From Symsagittifera roscoffensis (Eukaryota; Xenacoelomorpha; Acoela; Convolutidae): a stretch of 36,526 nucleotides of DNA. The notes beneath the pieces are model-generated. The model searched no databases. It was not told where the DNA came from and saw nothing but the letters and a program-made list of their open reading frames with translations. Every line of letters begins with the position of its first letter. Position 1 is the stretch's first letter. This document shows, piece after piece, positions 11,827 to 21,081 of this stretch. The translations under genes and the position numbers were made by a program. The DNA lies in NCBI RefSeq assembly GCF_963678635.1, contig NW_026970902.1, forward strand, positions 1 to 36,526, read 5' to 3'.

Positions 11827-12002
11827 TTATGTTTATTGTAGTATTCTTCTAGAAAAAGAATTAAAAGGATTGTTGCTAAGGCGAATGTTATGATTGCTTT
11901 CTTTATAAATTTGCATATTGTCAATATGAGTGATGATAAAAATGTTCTAAAAATTACAAATAGTAAAAAAATATCTGTTCTACTAAAAATGGTTCGTATC
12001 AT
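11814..12002 (-). CDS. Small hydrophobic ORF, second of a pair
   Basis: 62 codons from ATG 12002. It holds two hydrophobic stretches (IFLLFVIFRTFLSSLILTI and ITFALATILLILFL), enough for two membrane spans or a hairpin. It begins MIRTIFSR, resembling MLFSR of the ORF at 12090-12230, with which it shares the frame. The stop lies in a T-run beside the open frame of accessory ORF A, suggesting a membrane anchor once joined to that tail. Function unknown. Confidence 0.45.
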   Translation of the reverse strand: MIRTIFSRTDIFLLFVIFRTFLSSLILTICKFIKKAIITFALATILLILFLEEYYNKHKFFH

Positions 12003-12089
12003 TTAAATAAATTTTGGGTTTTCGTACCTGTGAATATGGTCAATGGCTTGTGAAAGTTGGAGATATACATCAAATAGGGAGTAGAAAAT

Positions 12090-12230
12090 TTAAAAAATAT
12101 TGCAAAAAATGATTAAGATTATTACAAAAGCTTCAAAAGTATCAAAGAGAAATATGAATAAGAGTTTAAATATTGTTAAAAAGTTTATGAATATGTTGAA
12201 AATTATGTTGACTGATCGAGAGAAGAGCAT
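12090..12230 (-). CDS. Small hydrophobic ORF, first of a pair
   Basis: 46 codons from ATG 12230, nearly all hydrophobic (for example LLFIFLFD, AFVIILIIF), predicted to lie in a membrane. Start (MLFSR) and layout resemble the ORF at 11814-12002. The two are in the same frame, separated by 28 sense codons and a UAA at 12003-12005, so they may also be pieces of one membrane protein. Short size and hydrophobic AT-rich codons mean chance cannot be excluded. Confidence 0.35.
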   Translation of the reverse strand: MLFSRSVNIIFNIFINFLTIFKLLFIFLFDTFEAFVIILIIFCNIF

Positions 12231-12854
12231 TTAAGAAATGGCTTCTTGGTCGAATTTTTTTTTGTTGTTTGGGGCAATTTTCAAGTGTGGTCGAATTATT
12301 TATTGGTTTTTTGACAAGTGGGTTGAGTTTTGTGAAAAGTTGTTGGGGGCGAATTTTAATGGTGTTCGGGAGGTCTTGTTTAACTTTATTTTTACTTGTC
12401 AGGTGATCTGGGGTATTTTTGAGAATTTTGTACTTTAGGCTAAATTAATATGATCGTTCTTTTACTTTAGGCTAATTTAACATTTTTGTTTGGGGGGTTT
12501 TTGAGGTCTAAGTTGGGAAAATAATGTTGATCTTTGCGTTGTTAGATAAGGGAGGGTTATGATATTATGGTGGTATTTATTTTAGTTGTCAAGTTTGAGT
12601 GGTCTGCTTATTTTTGACCTGGAGGTTGTAAAGTTATAGTCTTAGATATGCCTGGAGTTTAATATCTTTCGTCTAATTGGTTTGTGTTAGAGTTATAGAA
12701 GGTGACGGATTGAATGAATCCTATTGGCTAACTTTGAACTAAAATCGCTGCGTGTTTGTCAGCATGTTATTTGGAAAAATTAAAGTTCAAAATGTTTCAT
12801 AGGTGTAAATAGTATTAAATTTTAAAATTAAAGCTGTTTTTGAAATTCAACTTT
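12231..12854 (-). other. Spacer between pol and the hydrophobic ORFs
   Basis: A minus-strand frame is open from about 12440 to 12166 (about 90 codons, Lys/Asn/Gln-rich) but has no ATG; it could be a downstream exon of a spliced accessory transcript. A 17-bp direct repeat, TACTTTAGGCTAA plus TTA, occurs near 12430 and 12464. No other feature seen. Confidence 0.35.
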
Positions 12855-13220
12855 TTAAAATATTTTAGATTGTGGGATGAATGTTTTGTAGTTTTTACGT
12901 GGTTGATTTCTAAGTCGTGATGACTCTCTATGTTCTGATATCTCGACTTGTTCTTGAGGTATAATTTTTTCTACCATTCTTCTATTTTTTCTTTCTTTTT
13001 GAGGTTTATTTTGATCTAGCTTTTTTGTATTGTTTTTGGTTGTAGTTGATTTTTTATTTTGTTTTTTAGGGTGAATGTCATTTTGTGTATTTATTTCATT
13101 TTCCGTATGTGGGTGATTTTGAATAACTTTTAAACCTGTGAAAGAATATAATTGAGTTAGTTCGCGTAGTGCGTATTCTTTCGGGTAGTAAGGCAATAGA
13201 TTGTTTCTGTGTTGAACAAT
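12855..13220 (-). pseudogene. pol: Pol C-terminal tail after an in-frame UAA
   Basis: The frame of the integrase ORF continues past the UAA at 13221-13223 for 121 sense codons. The first residues (IVQHRNNLLPYYPKEYALRE) have the look of the chromatin-proximal end of Gypsy integrases, where a His-Arg-Asn-x-Leu motif closes the SH3-like C-terminal fold. It then becomes Lys/Asn/Gln-rich and ends with SSRLRNQPRKNYK, the basic SR-x-R-x-P tail typical of Gypsy pol ends. Since the stop falls inside the conserved fold, it is probably a nonsense mutation of this copy. Confidence 0.7.
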
Positions 13221-15608
13221 TTATTTTTGGTCTGAATCGGTGATTTTATATGTTACGTCAGTGGGTTTGTCAATTATTTGGTATGGTCCTTTACGAAGGG
13301 GTTGTAATTTTTTAGAAATTCCTTTTTGTGTATTAAACTTAGGTATTAAGACAAATGTTCCAATTTTTAATTCGGAGGCTGGTGTAAAGCGTGAATTTAT
13401 TTGTTCGTTAATGTTTTGTCTTTGTAACAATTTTTTTGTTACTTTTTGGAAAATTTTGTTGTGTTTTTTATCTCTATTTAAAATCCATTCGGTGTGTGTA
13501 CCGGAGGCTAGTTTAAGGATTTGTGGGTGATGAAAATGATCTTCATCATGTGCATGTAAAGGTAGGTTATAACAAATTGAGTCTTTATTCGGTTGACAAT
13601 GACCTTGTGCATTTTTATGAGAGTTTGCTGTAAACATAATTGGTTTACGTGGCTTTTGATTAAAAACCATTTCATATGGTGACATTCCTAGAGTTGTCGT
13701 AATTTGTGAATTATCTGATAAGGGAAATAATTTTATATCTGCTGACCATTCGGTGTATCTTGTATCATTTCCATTTATGATACATCTGAGATATTCTTGT
13801 AGTGAACGGTTCATACCTTCGACTAAACCGTTTGTACAAATTGCATGAGATGTACGCGGTTTGTGCTTAATGTTATATAAATGACATAGTGTGATGATTT
13901 CATTAATTATGAATTCTGTACCGTTGTCTGTAACTAAAATTTCGGGTAATCCGAATTTGGCTATCCAGTGTTCATAAAGTGTTGTGTAAGCGTAATAAGC
14001 GTTACAATGTGGTACTGGGTTCAGTGCTACATAATGTGTAAATGCGTCAACAATTACCATAATGTAGGAGTTTCCTTCAGATGATGGTGAAATTGGTCCT
14101 TTTGTATCGAATGAAATACGATGGTTAAAATATAAACTTCGTCCTTTAAAATCTTGTTTTTGCGCTATTTGTTTTTGATTTGGATAAGGTTTATTTAGCT
14201 GACATACTATACAATCATTGCATAGTACTTTTATCCAAATCGGTGCATTTGGGAAATAAAAATTTTGTATGAAATTTGAATATGTTTTCTCTGATCCAGA
14301 GTGTCCTTTAATGTTTTGTGTATGTGAAATGTTAAAAGATATTTGAATCATACTTAAAGGGAGACAGGGAACTGTAGAATCATTTAATTGATATTCTAGA
14401 AGGTCTGTGTTTTCATTAATTGTTCTATTATTAAATTTTCGGAAATATCGGAGAAGTGTTTTATTTCCTAAAATTGTTGTATCTGTTTTTACAGGCCTAG
14501 TTTTGTATTTGTGCCATGATTTTAGTTGTCTAATTACTGGGTCAAGATTTTGATACTGTTTTAAGGCATTAATTGTAACTTTATCTGTTGGGGGGAGAAA
14601 AATGTTTTCAATTTCTAATTTAGATAAAGGAATTGTGTCAAGTGGGTCATGGAGGTCAAAAACTTGATTTATTGTGTATTTTGAATCATTTGTTTGTGGT
14701 CCTGATAAATTTATTTTATCAGTTAAATTTTCTTTTTCAATTAACGGAAAAAGATCTTTTTTATGCGAGTGTTGTTTTACTCGTTTTTGTTGGGTGTTAT
14801 TTTTTATCCATTGTGAGTATGGAATTGGTTTGAAAGTTGAAGTTCCAAGTAGATCAACTTCGTAGTGGTTATTTTGGCAATCTAAGTAAAGTGGGAAGTG
14901 TTGTAGGTTATTTATCTGTGATTGTTCAATGTCAGTTTTTACTGCATATTTGCATTCTAGTCGGGGTGATGTTTCGTTTTCTGCCAGGTAAAATTTTATA
15001 TTTTTGGGTATTTCAACTGTAGTTTTTCGTGTAAGTAATTCAGGTGGTGTATTTGGACTTAATGTATCTGGTAATGCAAGATTCTTTCCTGCTGTCCAAT
15101 TTATGTGAAAGTTTGGAAATTTCATTAGAATTAATTGAAATCTATAAACTCGGTGATTTGGATTTGACTTTTGTGTAAAGAGAAAAATGATTGGTTTATG
15201 ATCTGTGAATAGAACTGTTGGATGTTTTGATCCAAGTATCAGAAATTCATATTCTGTAAGCGTATACATTATAGCTGTACATTCTCTCATTAAAGTTGAG
15301 AGACGTAGCTCTGCTTGAGTGAATAATCGAGAATTTGCTGATATAAGGTTCATTTTATTTGTACCATTGTGTGATTGTAGTAATGCTGCGCCGATGCCAA
15401 AATTTGAAGCATCGCACATTGCATAGAATGGTTGATTTGGATCTGGAATTGTGTTTGAAATTTGTTCAGTTAAAAGTTTTTTAATTTCTTCAAATCGTGT
15501 TTGATGTTCAGTATTCCATTCAAAATTATTTTGTTGTCTGAGGATATTATAGAATGGTCTTAAATATAATTGCATTTTATAAACGTATTTGCTTAAGAAA
15601 TTTAACAT
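13221..15608 (-). CDS. pol: Pol: RT connection, RNase H and integrase
   Basis: 795 codons. RNase H occupies residues about 55-190 with the expected four acidic residues: D66 (YAMCDASN), E109 (LMREC), D135 (LFTDHKP) and D181 (LALPDTLS). A linker follows, then the integrase zinc finger (HTQNIKGH ... CNDCIVC, residues about 425-475) and the core with D501 (ISFDTKGP), D561 (VTDNGTEF) and E597 (GLVEGMNRS). There are exactly 35 residues between D561 and E597, the DD35E spacing. The C-terminus (KGPYQIIDKPTDVTYKI) begins the SH3-like domain. The ATG at 15608 is internal: the frame is already open upstream of it and carries the end of RT (KSRIDAIQKLQPP), so this is the continuation of the RT ORF after a frame break near 15700. 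All catalytic residues are intact. Confidence 0.92.
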   Translation of the reverse strand: MLNFLSKYVYKMQLYLRPFYNILRQQNNFEWNTEHQTRFEEIKKLLTEQISNTIPDPNQPFYAMCDASNFGIGAALLQSHNGTNKMNLISANSRLFTQAELRLSTLMRECTAIMYTLTEYEFLILGSKHPTVLFTDHKPIIFLFTQKSNPNHRVYRFQLILMKFPNFHINWTAGKNLALPDTLSPNTPPELLTRKTTVEIPKNIKFYLAENETSPRLECKYAVKTDIEQSQINNLQHFPLYLDCQNNHYEVDLLGTSTFKPIPYSQWIKNNTQQKRVKQHSHKKDLFPLIEKENLTDKINLSGPQTNDSKYTINQVFDLHDPLDTIPLSKLEIENIFLPPTDKVTINALKQYQNLDPVIRQLKSWHKYKTRPVKTDTTILGNKTLLRYFRKFNNRTINENTDLLEYQLNDSTVPCLPLSMIQISFNISHTQNIKGHSGSEKTYSNFIQNFYFPNAPIWIKVLCNDCIVCQLNKPYPNQKQIAQKQDFKGRSLYFNHRISFDTKGPISPSSEGNSYIMVIVDAFTHYVALNPVPHCNAYYAYTTLYEHWIAKFGLPEILVTDNGTEFIINEIITLCHLYNIKHKPRTSHAICTNGLVEGMNRSLQEYLRCIINGNDTRYTEWSADIKLFPLSDNSQITTTLGMSPYEMVFNQKPRKPIMFTANSHKNAQGHCQPNKDSICYNLPLHAHDEDHFHHPQILKLASGTHTEWILNRDKKHNKIFQKVTKKLLQRQNINEQINSRFTPASELKIGTFVLIPKFNTQKGISKKLQPLRKGPYQIIDKPTDVTYKITDSDQK

Positions 15609-15666
15609 TCCAAGGAATTCTTGGATTTTCTTTTTGTTTGTTGGTGGTTGAAGTTTTTGAATAGCA

Positions 15667-16920
15667 TCAATGCGTGATTTTAATGGAGTGATTGTCTTTC
15701 TTTCTTTCTATATTATGTCCTAAAAGTTTAACTCGTGTTAAAAAGAAGTGTGATTTATTGGGGGCGGCCTTCAGATTTTCGTTCTGAAGTATTTTATGAT
15801 AGTGTTCTAAAACTGTAAACATTTCTTCTTTTGTCTGTGATTGCATAAAAACATCGTCTAAATAGGTGATTGCGTTTTTCTTAAGTATTAGTGGTCTAAA
15901 AATTTTGCTCATAAAAGCTGAAAATGCTGCTGGTCCTATGGATATTCCATAGAATAGGCGGTTGAATTCATATTGTTGATTTCTAATAACAAATTGTTTT
16001 AAACGTCGTGATCGTTCATCTAGTGGCATTCGATTGTATGCACTATTCATATCTGCGGTTGTAAAGTATTTTCCGTTTATTTTTGTTAAAATAACTTGTA
16101 TTGGTTCAATAGGCCAATTGCATTTTGATTCGTCTATTAGTGAATTGAGATATCTAGCGTCTAAACCTATTTTTATTGATTCTCCTTTGGCTAGGATGAT
16201 AACAGGGTTAATAGGGTTAATAATTGTGTTACCTTTTGGTTGTTCTTCTTTGTTTACCGGTGAGATAATTTTGTATTGTTCTAAAATATCGAGTAATCTA
16301 TTTACTTTGTCGTGTAAATGAATTGGTACTTTACTTGCTCTTTGTTTTTTGAAAACTGCGTCGGGCTTTAACGGGAGATGTAGTGATGAACTGATTTTCC
16401 CAACATCAAATTTTGATGTTGCATAGACTGTTGAATATTTTAACAGTTGTTTTGCTAGTTTGTCAAATTCGATTTGTGTAATTTGCGAGTGTTCAAAGTT
16501 AAACATCGTTAAAAATTGTTGTTGTTCTTTTGTGTAGTTTGTTATGTTGAATGTAGGTTTGAAATATGGGATTTTTGTGAAATAATCTGTATTTCTTTTT
16601 TCATTACTTTTTATATTATTTATGGATAGTTCTTCGTTAAGAATTGTGGATTGGCAAATATCTAATAATTGTAGTATATTATTTACGCGATATGCTTGTT
16701 CATGTACGGGTGATATTGTAGCGTTTGTTTCGCAATATCCTAAAAGTCCTAAGGGTAATGTTACTTGGTACGGTGTATTGTTATACACATGTAACAAAAT
16801 GATGTCTGAATTCGTATTTTTCAAATATTTTAGATGAAATCGTGATTTTGAAAAACTTATGGATAGGTTCAAATTCAAAGTCTGACATAAAGAGTTGTTG
16901 TTGATTTTGACTTTTATCAT
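15667..16920 (-). CDS. pol: Pol: reverse transcriptase
   Basis: 417 codons, in the same frame as the Gag-protease ORF and separated from it only by one UAA (16936-16938) and five sense codons. After an N-terminal linker of about 150 residues come RT blocks: INPVIILAKG with a following GLDARYLN, TTADMNSAYNRMPLDE with the first catalytic Asp, FYGISIGPAAFSAFM, and YLDDVFMQ with D355 and D356. The frame ends prematurely at 15667 just after LLGHNIE, next to a CTTT repeat (plus strand, 15696-15709); the neighbouring frame then carries the continuation. A 9-base direct repeat gives INPINP near 16210. Expected product is part of a Gag-Pol polyprotein made by readthrough, or a separate protein from ATG 16920. 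Confidence 0.92.
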   Translation of the reverse strand: MIKVKINNNSLCQTLNLNLSISFSKSRFHLKYLKNTNSDIILLHVYNNTPYQVTLPLGLLGYCETNATISPVHEQAYRVNNILQLLDICQSTILNEELSINNIKSNEKRNTDYFTKIPYFKPTFNITNYTKEQQQFLTMFNFEHSQITQIEFDKLAKQLLKYSTVYATSKFDVGKISSSLHLPLKPDAVFKKQRASKVPIHLHDKVNRLLDILEQYKIISPVNKEEQPKGNTIINPINPVIILAKGESIKIGLDARYLNSLIDESKCNWPIEPIQVILTKINGKYFTTADMNSAYNRMPLDERSRRLKQFVIRNQQYEFNRLFYGISIGPAAFSAFMSKIFRPLILKKNAITYLDDVFMQSQTKEEMFTVLEHYHKILQNENLKAAPNKSHFFLTRVKLLGHNIERKKDNHSIKITH

Positions 16921-16935
16921 ATTGGTGAACTTGTT

Positions 16936-19900
16936 TTATTGAAAAGTTATATATATATTTCCTGATAGTGGTTTCAGGTGTTTCCGTTGTTGGTTATAAA
17001 TTGGATAATATTTTGAAAAGAATGGTGGTTGTTTATTTAATCTTTGAAAAAATGTTAGAGCTGTATTTTTTGTTTTTGTGTACTTATCTTTGATTAGTTT
17101 TTTACTACTCAAGATGTTGATTGTTGGTATATATTTCGAGATAAATGGTATGCCAAGGATATTGTGTTTAATATCAGTGATATGATATATTTGTTTAAAT
17201 GGTTTGTTTAGAATTTTATTTTGCTCCATTGTTCTTGTGGGGAGGAGGAATAATTGAACTTTTCCATAATTTACTAATGTTGATCCTTGTGCTGTTGCTA
17301 GTTTACTGGATGTTGCAAGAGGCGTTAATTTTGGGTATAATGTTTTGATTTCATTCCATGTGGGAATGTTAATAATGTTTGATTCTGCTCCTGAATCAAT
17401 TAAAAAATCAATTTCAAGATCTGGTGGTTGAAATTCTTTGTTTCTTGGACTTTCTAAGAGAAATGATATTGTCCAAATTTTTTCTCTGGGTTGTTTTTTT
17501 TGTATATTTTGGTAAATATGATTTGTGTTTAGACATTTTGTTTTGTCATTTTCATTGGGTTTATTTACCGTGTTAATTTCGTTTATTTCTTGTGCAGTTT
17601 GTGTAGTATTGATGGGTTCAATGTAATAATTGTGAAGGAGTTCCAATTGATTTTCATATATATGTGATGTAAAAGGTTGTTCATATATAATAGGTTCGTA
17701 GTCGTTTTTGACTGCTATCATATTTATGGAGATAGTGTTTTCTGTATCACTTTCTGTGTCTGATGATCCACAGTTTATTTGATTTAGTTGTAGTTCGTTA
17801 TTTTCTGTGTCATCAATACCTGTGGGGTCTGATGTTGTTTCTTCATTTGATTGTACTTGATTAATATGTCTTTGATGTTTGGGTGTACTACTTCTGTAGC
17901 GATGTTTAGAATTATTATAATGGTTATTATTTCTATGTGGTGATTGAGAATAATTTTCATATCGATTATTATAACTTGAATTTCGATTTTGTGAATTATT
18001 TCGTGATCTGTTTTGATAATTGTCGTTTGATCTGTGATAGTTTGATCTGTTATATGAGTTATTTCTTGATTGATTGTTCGGGTAATTTTGATTTTGATTG
18101 TTCGAATAACTTTTGTTTCGATTATTTGAATAGATTCTATTTCTGTTATATGATGAGTTTCGTGATTGATTATTGGAATAATTTTTATTTCTCGGGTTTG
18201 ATTGGGAATTGGATCTAGAAACAAATTGTGTTGCATTTGAGTTTGATCTCGTATAGTTATTTTGACTATTTGATCGATTATATTGGTTTTGTGAAGAATT
18301 TTGTGTATTTCTTCGTTCTGATGATCTTCTTCTATAACTAGAGTTATATGGTGATTGATTCCTTGTGTAATTAGTGTTGTTCGGAAGTGGTTTTCCTGAA
18401 CTGTTGTTACTATATACATTTTTGTTTGGTATATTTTGATCTTTTTTCATATATTGATAGAATGATTTGTTTGGTTCTTTATACTTTTGAGGTTTGTTCT
18501 GGTTATCTTGTTGTTTTTGTCTACATTCAGAAATACTATGTCCGTATCGTCGGCAATAATTACACCATTTTTTGAAATTTGGTTTTCCTTTAAAGTTTGG
18601 GTGTTTTTCATAAATATTTAGTATTTCAGTGATTTTTTCAATTAGGTCTGTATCTGATTCCTGTATGTTATTGATATGTGTAGTGTTTGTTTCAATTCGA
18701 TTAACATATTGTAGTTTTAGATTTTCTGTTTCTTCAAGTTTCATTGTGATTTCTGCTTGCTCTAGTTTGTCTACTAGTTTTCGAAAATCTAAATCTGGCT
18801 CTCGAATTGAAGAAGGATGAGATGCTCTCTTTTTTATTGCTATTTTCCTTAATTGAGGTGTTAAAGTCATCATTAAAATTTCTGTCATTTTTGTGTTTTT
18901 ATAGTCATGTGTATTAAGTGAATATGCTTTTCGAACTAGTGTTTCGATACGTACTGCTAATTGTTTGATGGTTTCATTTGGTAATCTGCGAATTTCAATA
19001 CATAAAACTCTTTGGTGTTGTTTATTTCTTTCGGAGTCAAACATTTTTGAAAATTCTTGTGTAAATCTTTTCCAGTCTGATTTTATTTCTATAGGTAGAA
19101 CTGAAAACCATTTTTGAGCTGTGCCATCTAAGGTTGTTTGTATCAACGCTGTGCGTCGATGTATCCAAATTTGATGTAGTTGTGTATTAATTGGTTCAGG
19201 TCCTATATTTAAAATTAAATTTGCTGTTACTGCATTCAAATAATCTTCTACAGAATATTCAGGGTCTGTTCCTGTGAATACCATTAGTGGTTTATTTGAT
19301 GTTATTGATGATCCACCCATAAGGTATGGATTCATTGTCATCTGTAGTGATTCTGCGGCATTTGGCATTTGTGAAAAATTTGAAAGCTGATTTTTTGTTA
19401 TTTCATGTTGATGAAGGTAATATGGGAGTGGTATTTCATTTTGCATTTGAGTTGGTTGATATGAGTGCATAATCATTGGATTTTGTGGTTGAATTGATTG
19501 AAAAGATTGTGTATTAGTTGGATTTGGCATTTGTATTGGTTGTTGATTTCGTGTATCTGTTGGATTTGGAGAAAAAATTCTATTATATGTATAAGGTCGT
19601 CGCGCTCCTTGTTTGCGATATTCTTGGGTATATGGTGCAAAAATGTCTGGTTGTAAATAATCATCATCAGATGATAAGTAATCCGTTCGATGAGGTGCTT
19701 GCTTTTTATTTTTATTTTGTTGAAAGAATGGATAATTTTGACTATGGTCCTGTGGAGGATGTGAATAAGTCCGAAAATTTACTGAGTTGGTTGTTGTCAT
19801 TGGGTTATCCCAATAGTGAGAACTTACATGATTATTATTAGTTTTTCGTGGGGGATATGTTGTTTTTGATGAATGTGCATAATTATAATTGTGTTCTGCA

Positions 19901-21081
19901 AAAGTGTTTCTTGTGAACGTTCTTCGTGGTTTTGATGGTACTGTCATAGGTCTATATGTTTGATAATCCATTTTTGAATATTTTGGAGCAACCGAAGGTT
20001 TAACGGTTGATTGTAAGGTTACTTGTGCCAGTGAAGTGTTTGTATTTTTTGGTGTTGTTAAATTTGGATGTATTGGTGAAATACTCTGTTGTGTTTGGAC
20101 AATTTCTTCATTTATGAAGTGTGATGGTGTTTGGATATCTTTTTGTGTAAGATTTCTAGTTCCATTAAGGTTTTCATTGTGTATGACGGTCGAATTTAAA
20201 CGGTTATTTCGCGTATCAGGTAAAAATGTTTTGTAGTTTAATGGTGTTGCATCAATGGTTAGTGGTACTACTTTCACATAATCTCTCTGGTAAGATATTG
20301 TACTTATTGCTTGACTTGAGATTGATTGTGGAATATTTATAAATGCATGATGAGACCATTCAGGGTCCCAAACGTAGACTGACTGTTCTGTAATGGCAGT
20401 ATCATCATTTGGATTTTGAGGTCTGAAACTTTTTCTTGCTTGTGAAATTAAGTCTATATTATGTGTGAAATAATCTATTATAAACCATGCCAAAATTTTT
20501 TGTAAGTCAAGTTTTGTGTGTTGTGAAACCTCGTCTTTAGTGAAATTTTCTTTGACTATATGTAGAAAAGTTGAAAATAATGTGATTTCATGTCGTACTT
20601 TTGTATGTTTGGATGTCTCAGTTGGTGAGATACTTTGAAATTCTGTTTTTTCTAATATTGAAATATAGCTATATATAATTGCAAAAACTTCGTTAGTAAA
20701 TTTGGAGTTTGCTCTTTGTGAGTTATGATATTGTATGCTTTGAATATATTCTAAGAATACTTTTGAAAATTCTAATTCAAGATTGTCTGTTTGAATTATA
20801 TATTTACGGTGATTCGGATTTGGTGTGCTGAATTCTATGGTGTAGATTCCGTATTGTTGTGTTAAATTACATATATTTTTCAGATAATGTTCAATAATTT
20901 GTCTTTTGATTTTTACATCTGGGAATTCTGCTTTGCATGGGCTGATTCCGGGTTCGAACAAATTTACAAGTAGATTCTTGCAAAAATCATGTTGCATTCT
21001 ATTATCGGGTGCATCTATGAGGAAGGGGTAAGCCTCTTCGTCATCTGGACTATCGTCACTTTGAGTATGGCTGTGGCTCAT
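16936..21081 (-). CDS. gag-pro: Gag-protease polyprotein
   Basis: 1,381 codons from ATG 21081, much longer than usual Gypsy Gag. Residues 1-250 are acidic to mixed with no motif I know; 280-590 are low-complexity, Thr/Asn/Pro/Gln-rich. Residues about 600-790 form a retrotransposon Gag capsid-like domain (VEDYLNAVTANL ... GTAQKWFSVLP ... FTQEFSKMF). A CCHC zinc knuckle, CNYCRRYGHSISEC, is at about 840-853. Residues about 890-1100 are an Arg/Ser/Asn repeat region (SYNRNRIYSNNRN style) that should bind RNA. The aspartic protease starts near 1220 with FLIDSGAESNIIN (D1229) and has NILGIPFISKY near 1325. No break occurs over 4.1 kb. The start is chosen as the first ATG; it lies within the 3' end of an upstream small ORF. 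The UAA at 16936-16938 separates protease from RT in the same frame. Confidence 0.92.
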   Translation of the reverse strand: MSHSHTQSDDSPDDEEAYPFLIDAPDNRMQHDFCKNLLVNLFEPGISPCKAEFPDVKIKRQIIEHYLKNICNLTQQYGIYTIEFSTPNPNHRKYIIQTDNLELEFSKVFLEYIQSIQYHNSQRANSKFTNEVFAIIYSYISILEKTEFQSISPTETSKHTKVRHEITLFSTFLHIVKENFTKDEVSQHTKLDLQKILAWFIIDYFTHNIDLISQARKSFRPQNPNDDTAITEQSVYVWDPEWSHHAFINIPQSISSQAISTISYQRDYVKVVPLTIDATPLNYKTFLPDTRNNRLNSTVIHNENLNGTRNLTQKDIQTPSHFINEEIVQTQQSISPIHPNLTTPKNTNTSLAQVTLQSTVKPSVAPKYSKMDYQTYRPMTVPSKPRRTFTRNTFAEHNYNYAHSSKTTYPPRKTNNNHVSSHYWDNPMTTTNSVNFRTYSHPPQDHSQNYPFFQQNKNKKQAPHRTDYLSSDDDYLQPDIFAPYTQEYRKQGARRPYTYNRIFSPNPTDTRNQQPIQMPNPTNTQSFQSIQPQNPMIMHSYQPTQMQNEIPLPYYLHQHEITKNQLSNFSQMPNAAESLQMTMNPYLMGGSSITSNKPLMVFTGTDPEYSVEDYLNAVTANLILNIGPEPINTQLHQIWIHRRTALIQTTLDGTAQKWFSVLPIEIKSDWKRFTQEFSKMFDSERNKQHQRVLCIEIRRLPNETIKQLAVRIETLVRKAYSLNTHDYKNTKMTEILMMTLTPQLRKIAIKKRASHPSSIREPDLDFRKLVDKLEQAEITMKLEETENLKLQYVNRIETNTTHINNIQESDTDLIEKITEILNIYEKHPNFKGKPNFKKWCNYCRRYGHSISECRQKQQDNQNKPQKYKEPNKSFYQYMKKDQNIPNKNVYSNNSSGKPLPNNTNYTRNQSPYNSSYRRRSSERRNTQNSSQNQYNRSNSQNNYTRSNSNATQFVSRSNSQSNPRNKNYSNNQSRNSSYNRNRIYSNNRNKSYSNNQNQNYPNNQSRNNSYNRSNYHRSNDNYQNRSRNNSQNRNSSYNNRYENYSQSPHRNNNHYNNSKHRYRSSTPKHQRHINQVQSNEETTSDPTGIDDTENNELQLNQINCGSSDTESDTENTISINMIAVKNDYEPIIYEQPFTSHIYENQLELLHNYYIEPINTTQTAQEINEINTVNKPNENDKTKCLNTNHIYQNIQKKQPREKIWTISFLLESPRNKEFQPPDLEIDFLIDSGAESNIINIPTWNEIKTLYPKLTPLATSSKLATAQGSTLVNYGKVQLFLLPTRTMEQNKILNKPFKQIYHITDIKHNILGIPFISKYIPTINILSSKKLIKDKYTKTKNTALTFFQRLNKQPPFFSKYYPIYNQQRKHLKPLSGNIYITFQ

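Noticed and set aside
17784-18419. 211-codon minus-strand frame inside gag
   Set aside because: It is another frame of the Arg/Ser/Asn repeat region. Its Ile/Thr/His/Gln-rich repeats arise from the same codon repeats, and the Gag frame explains the region.
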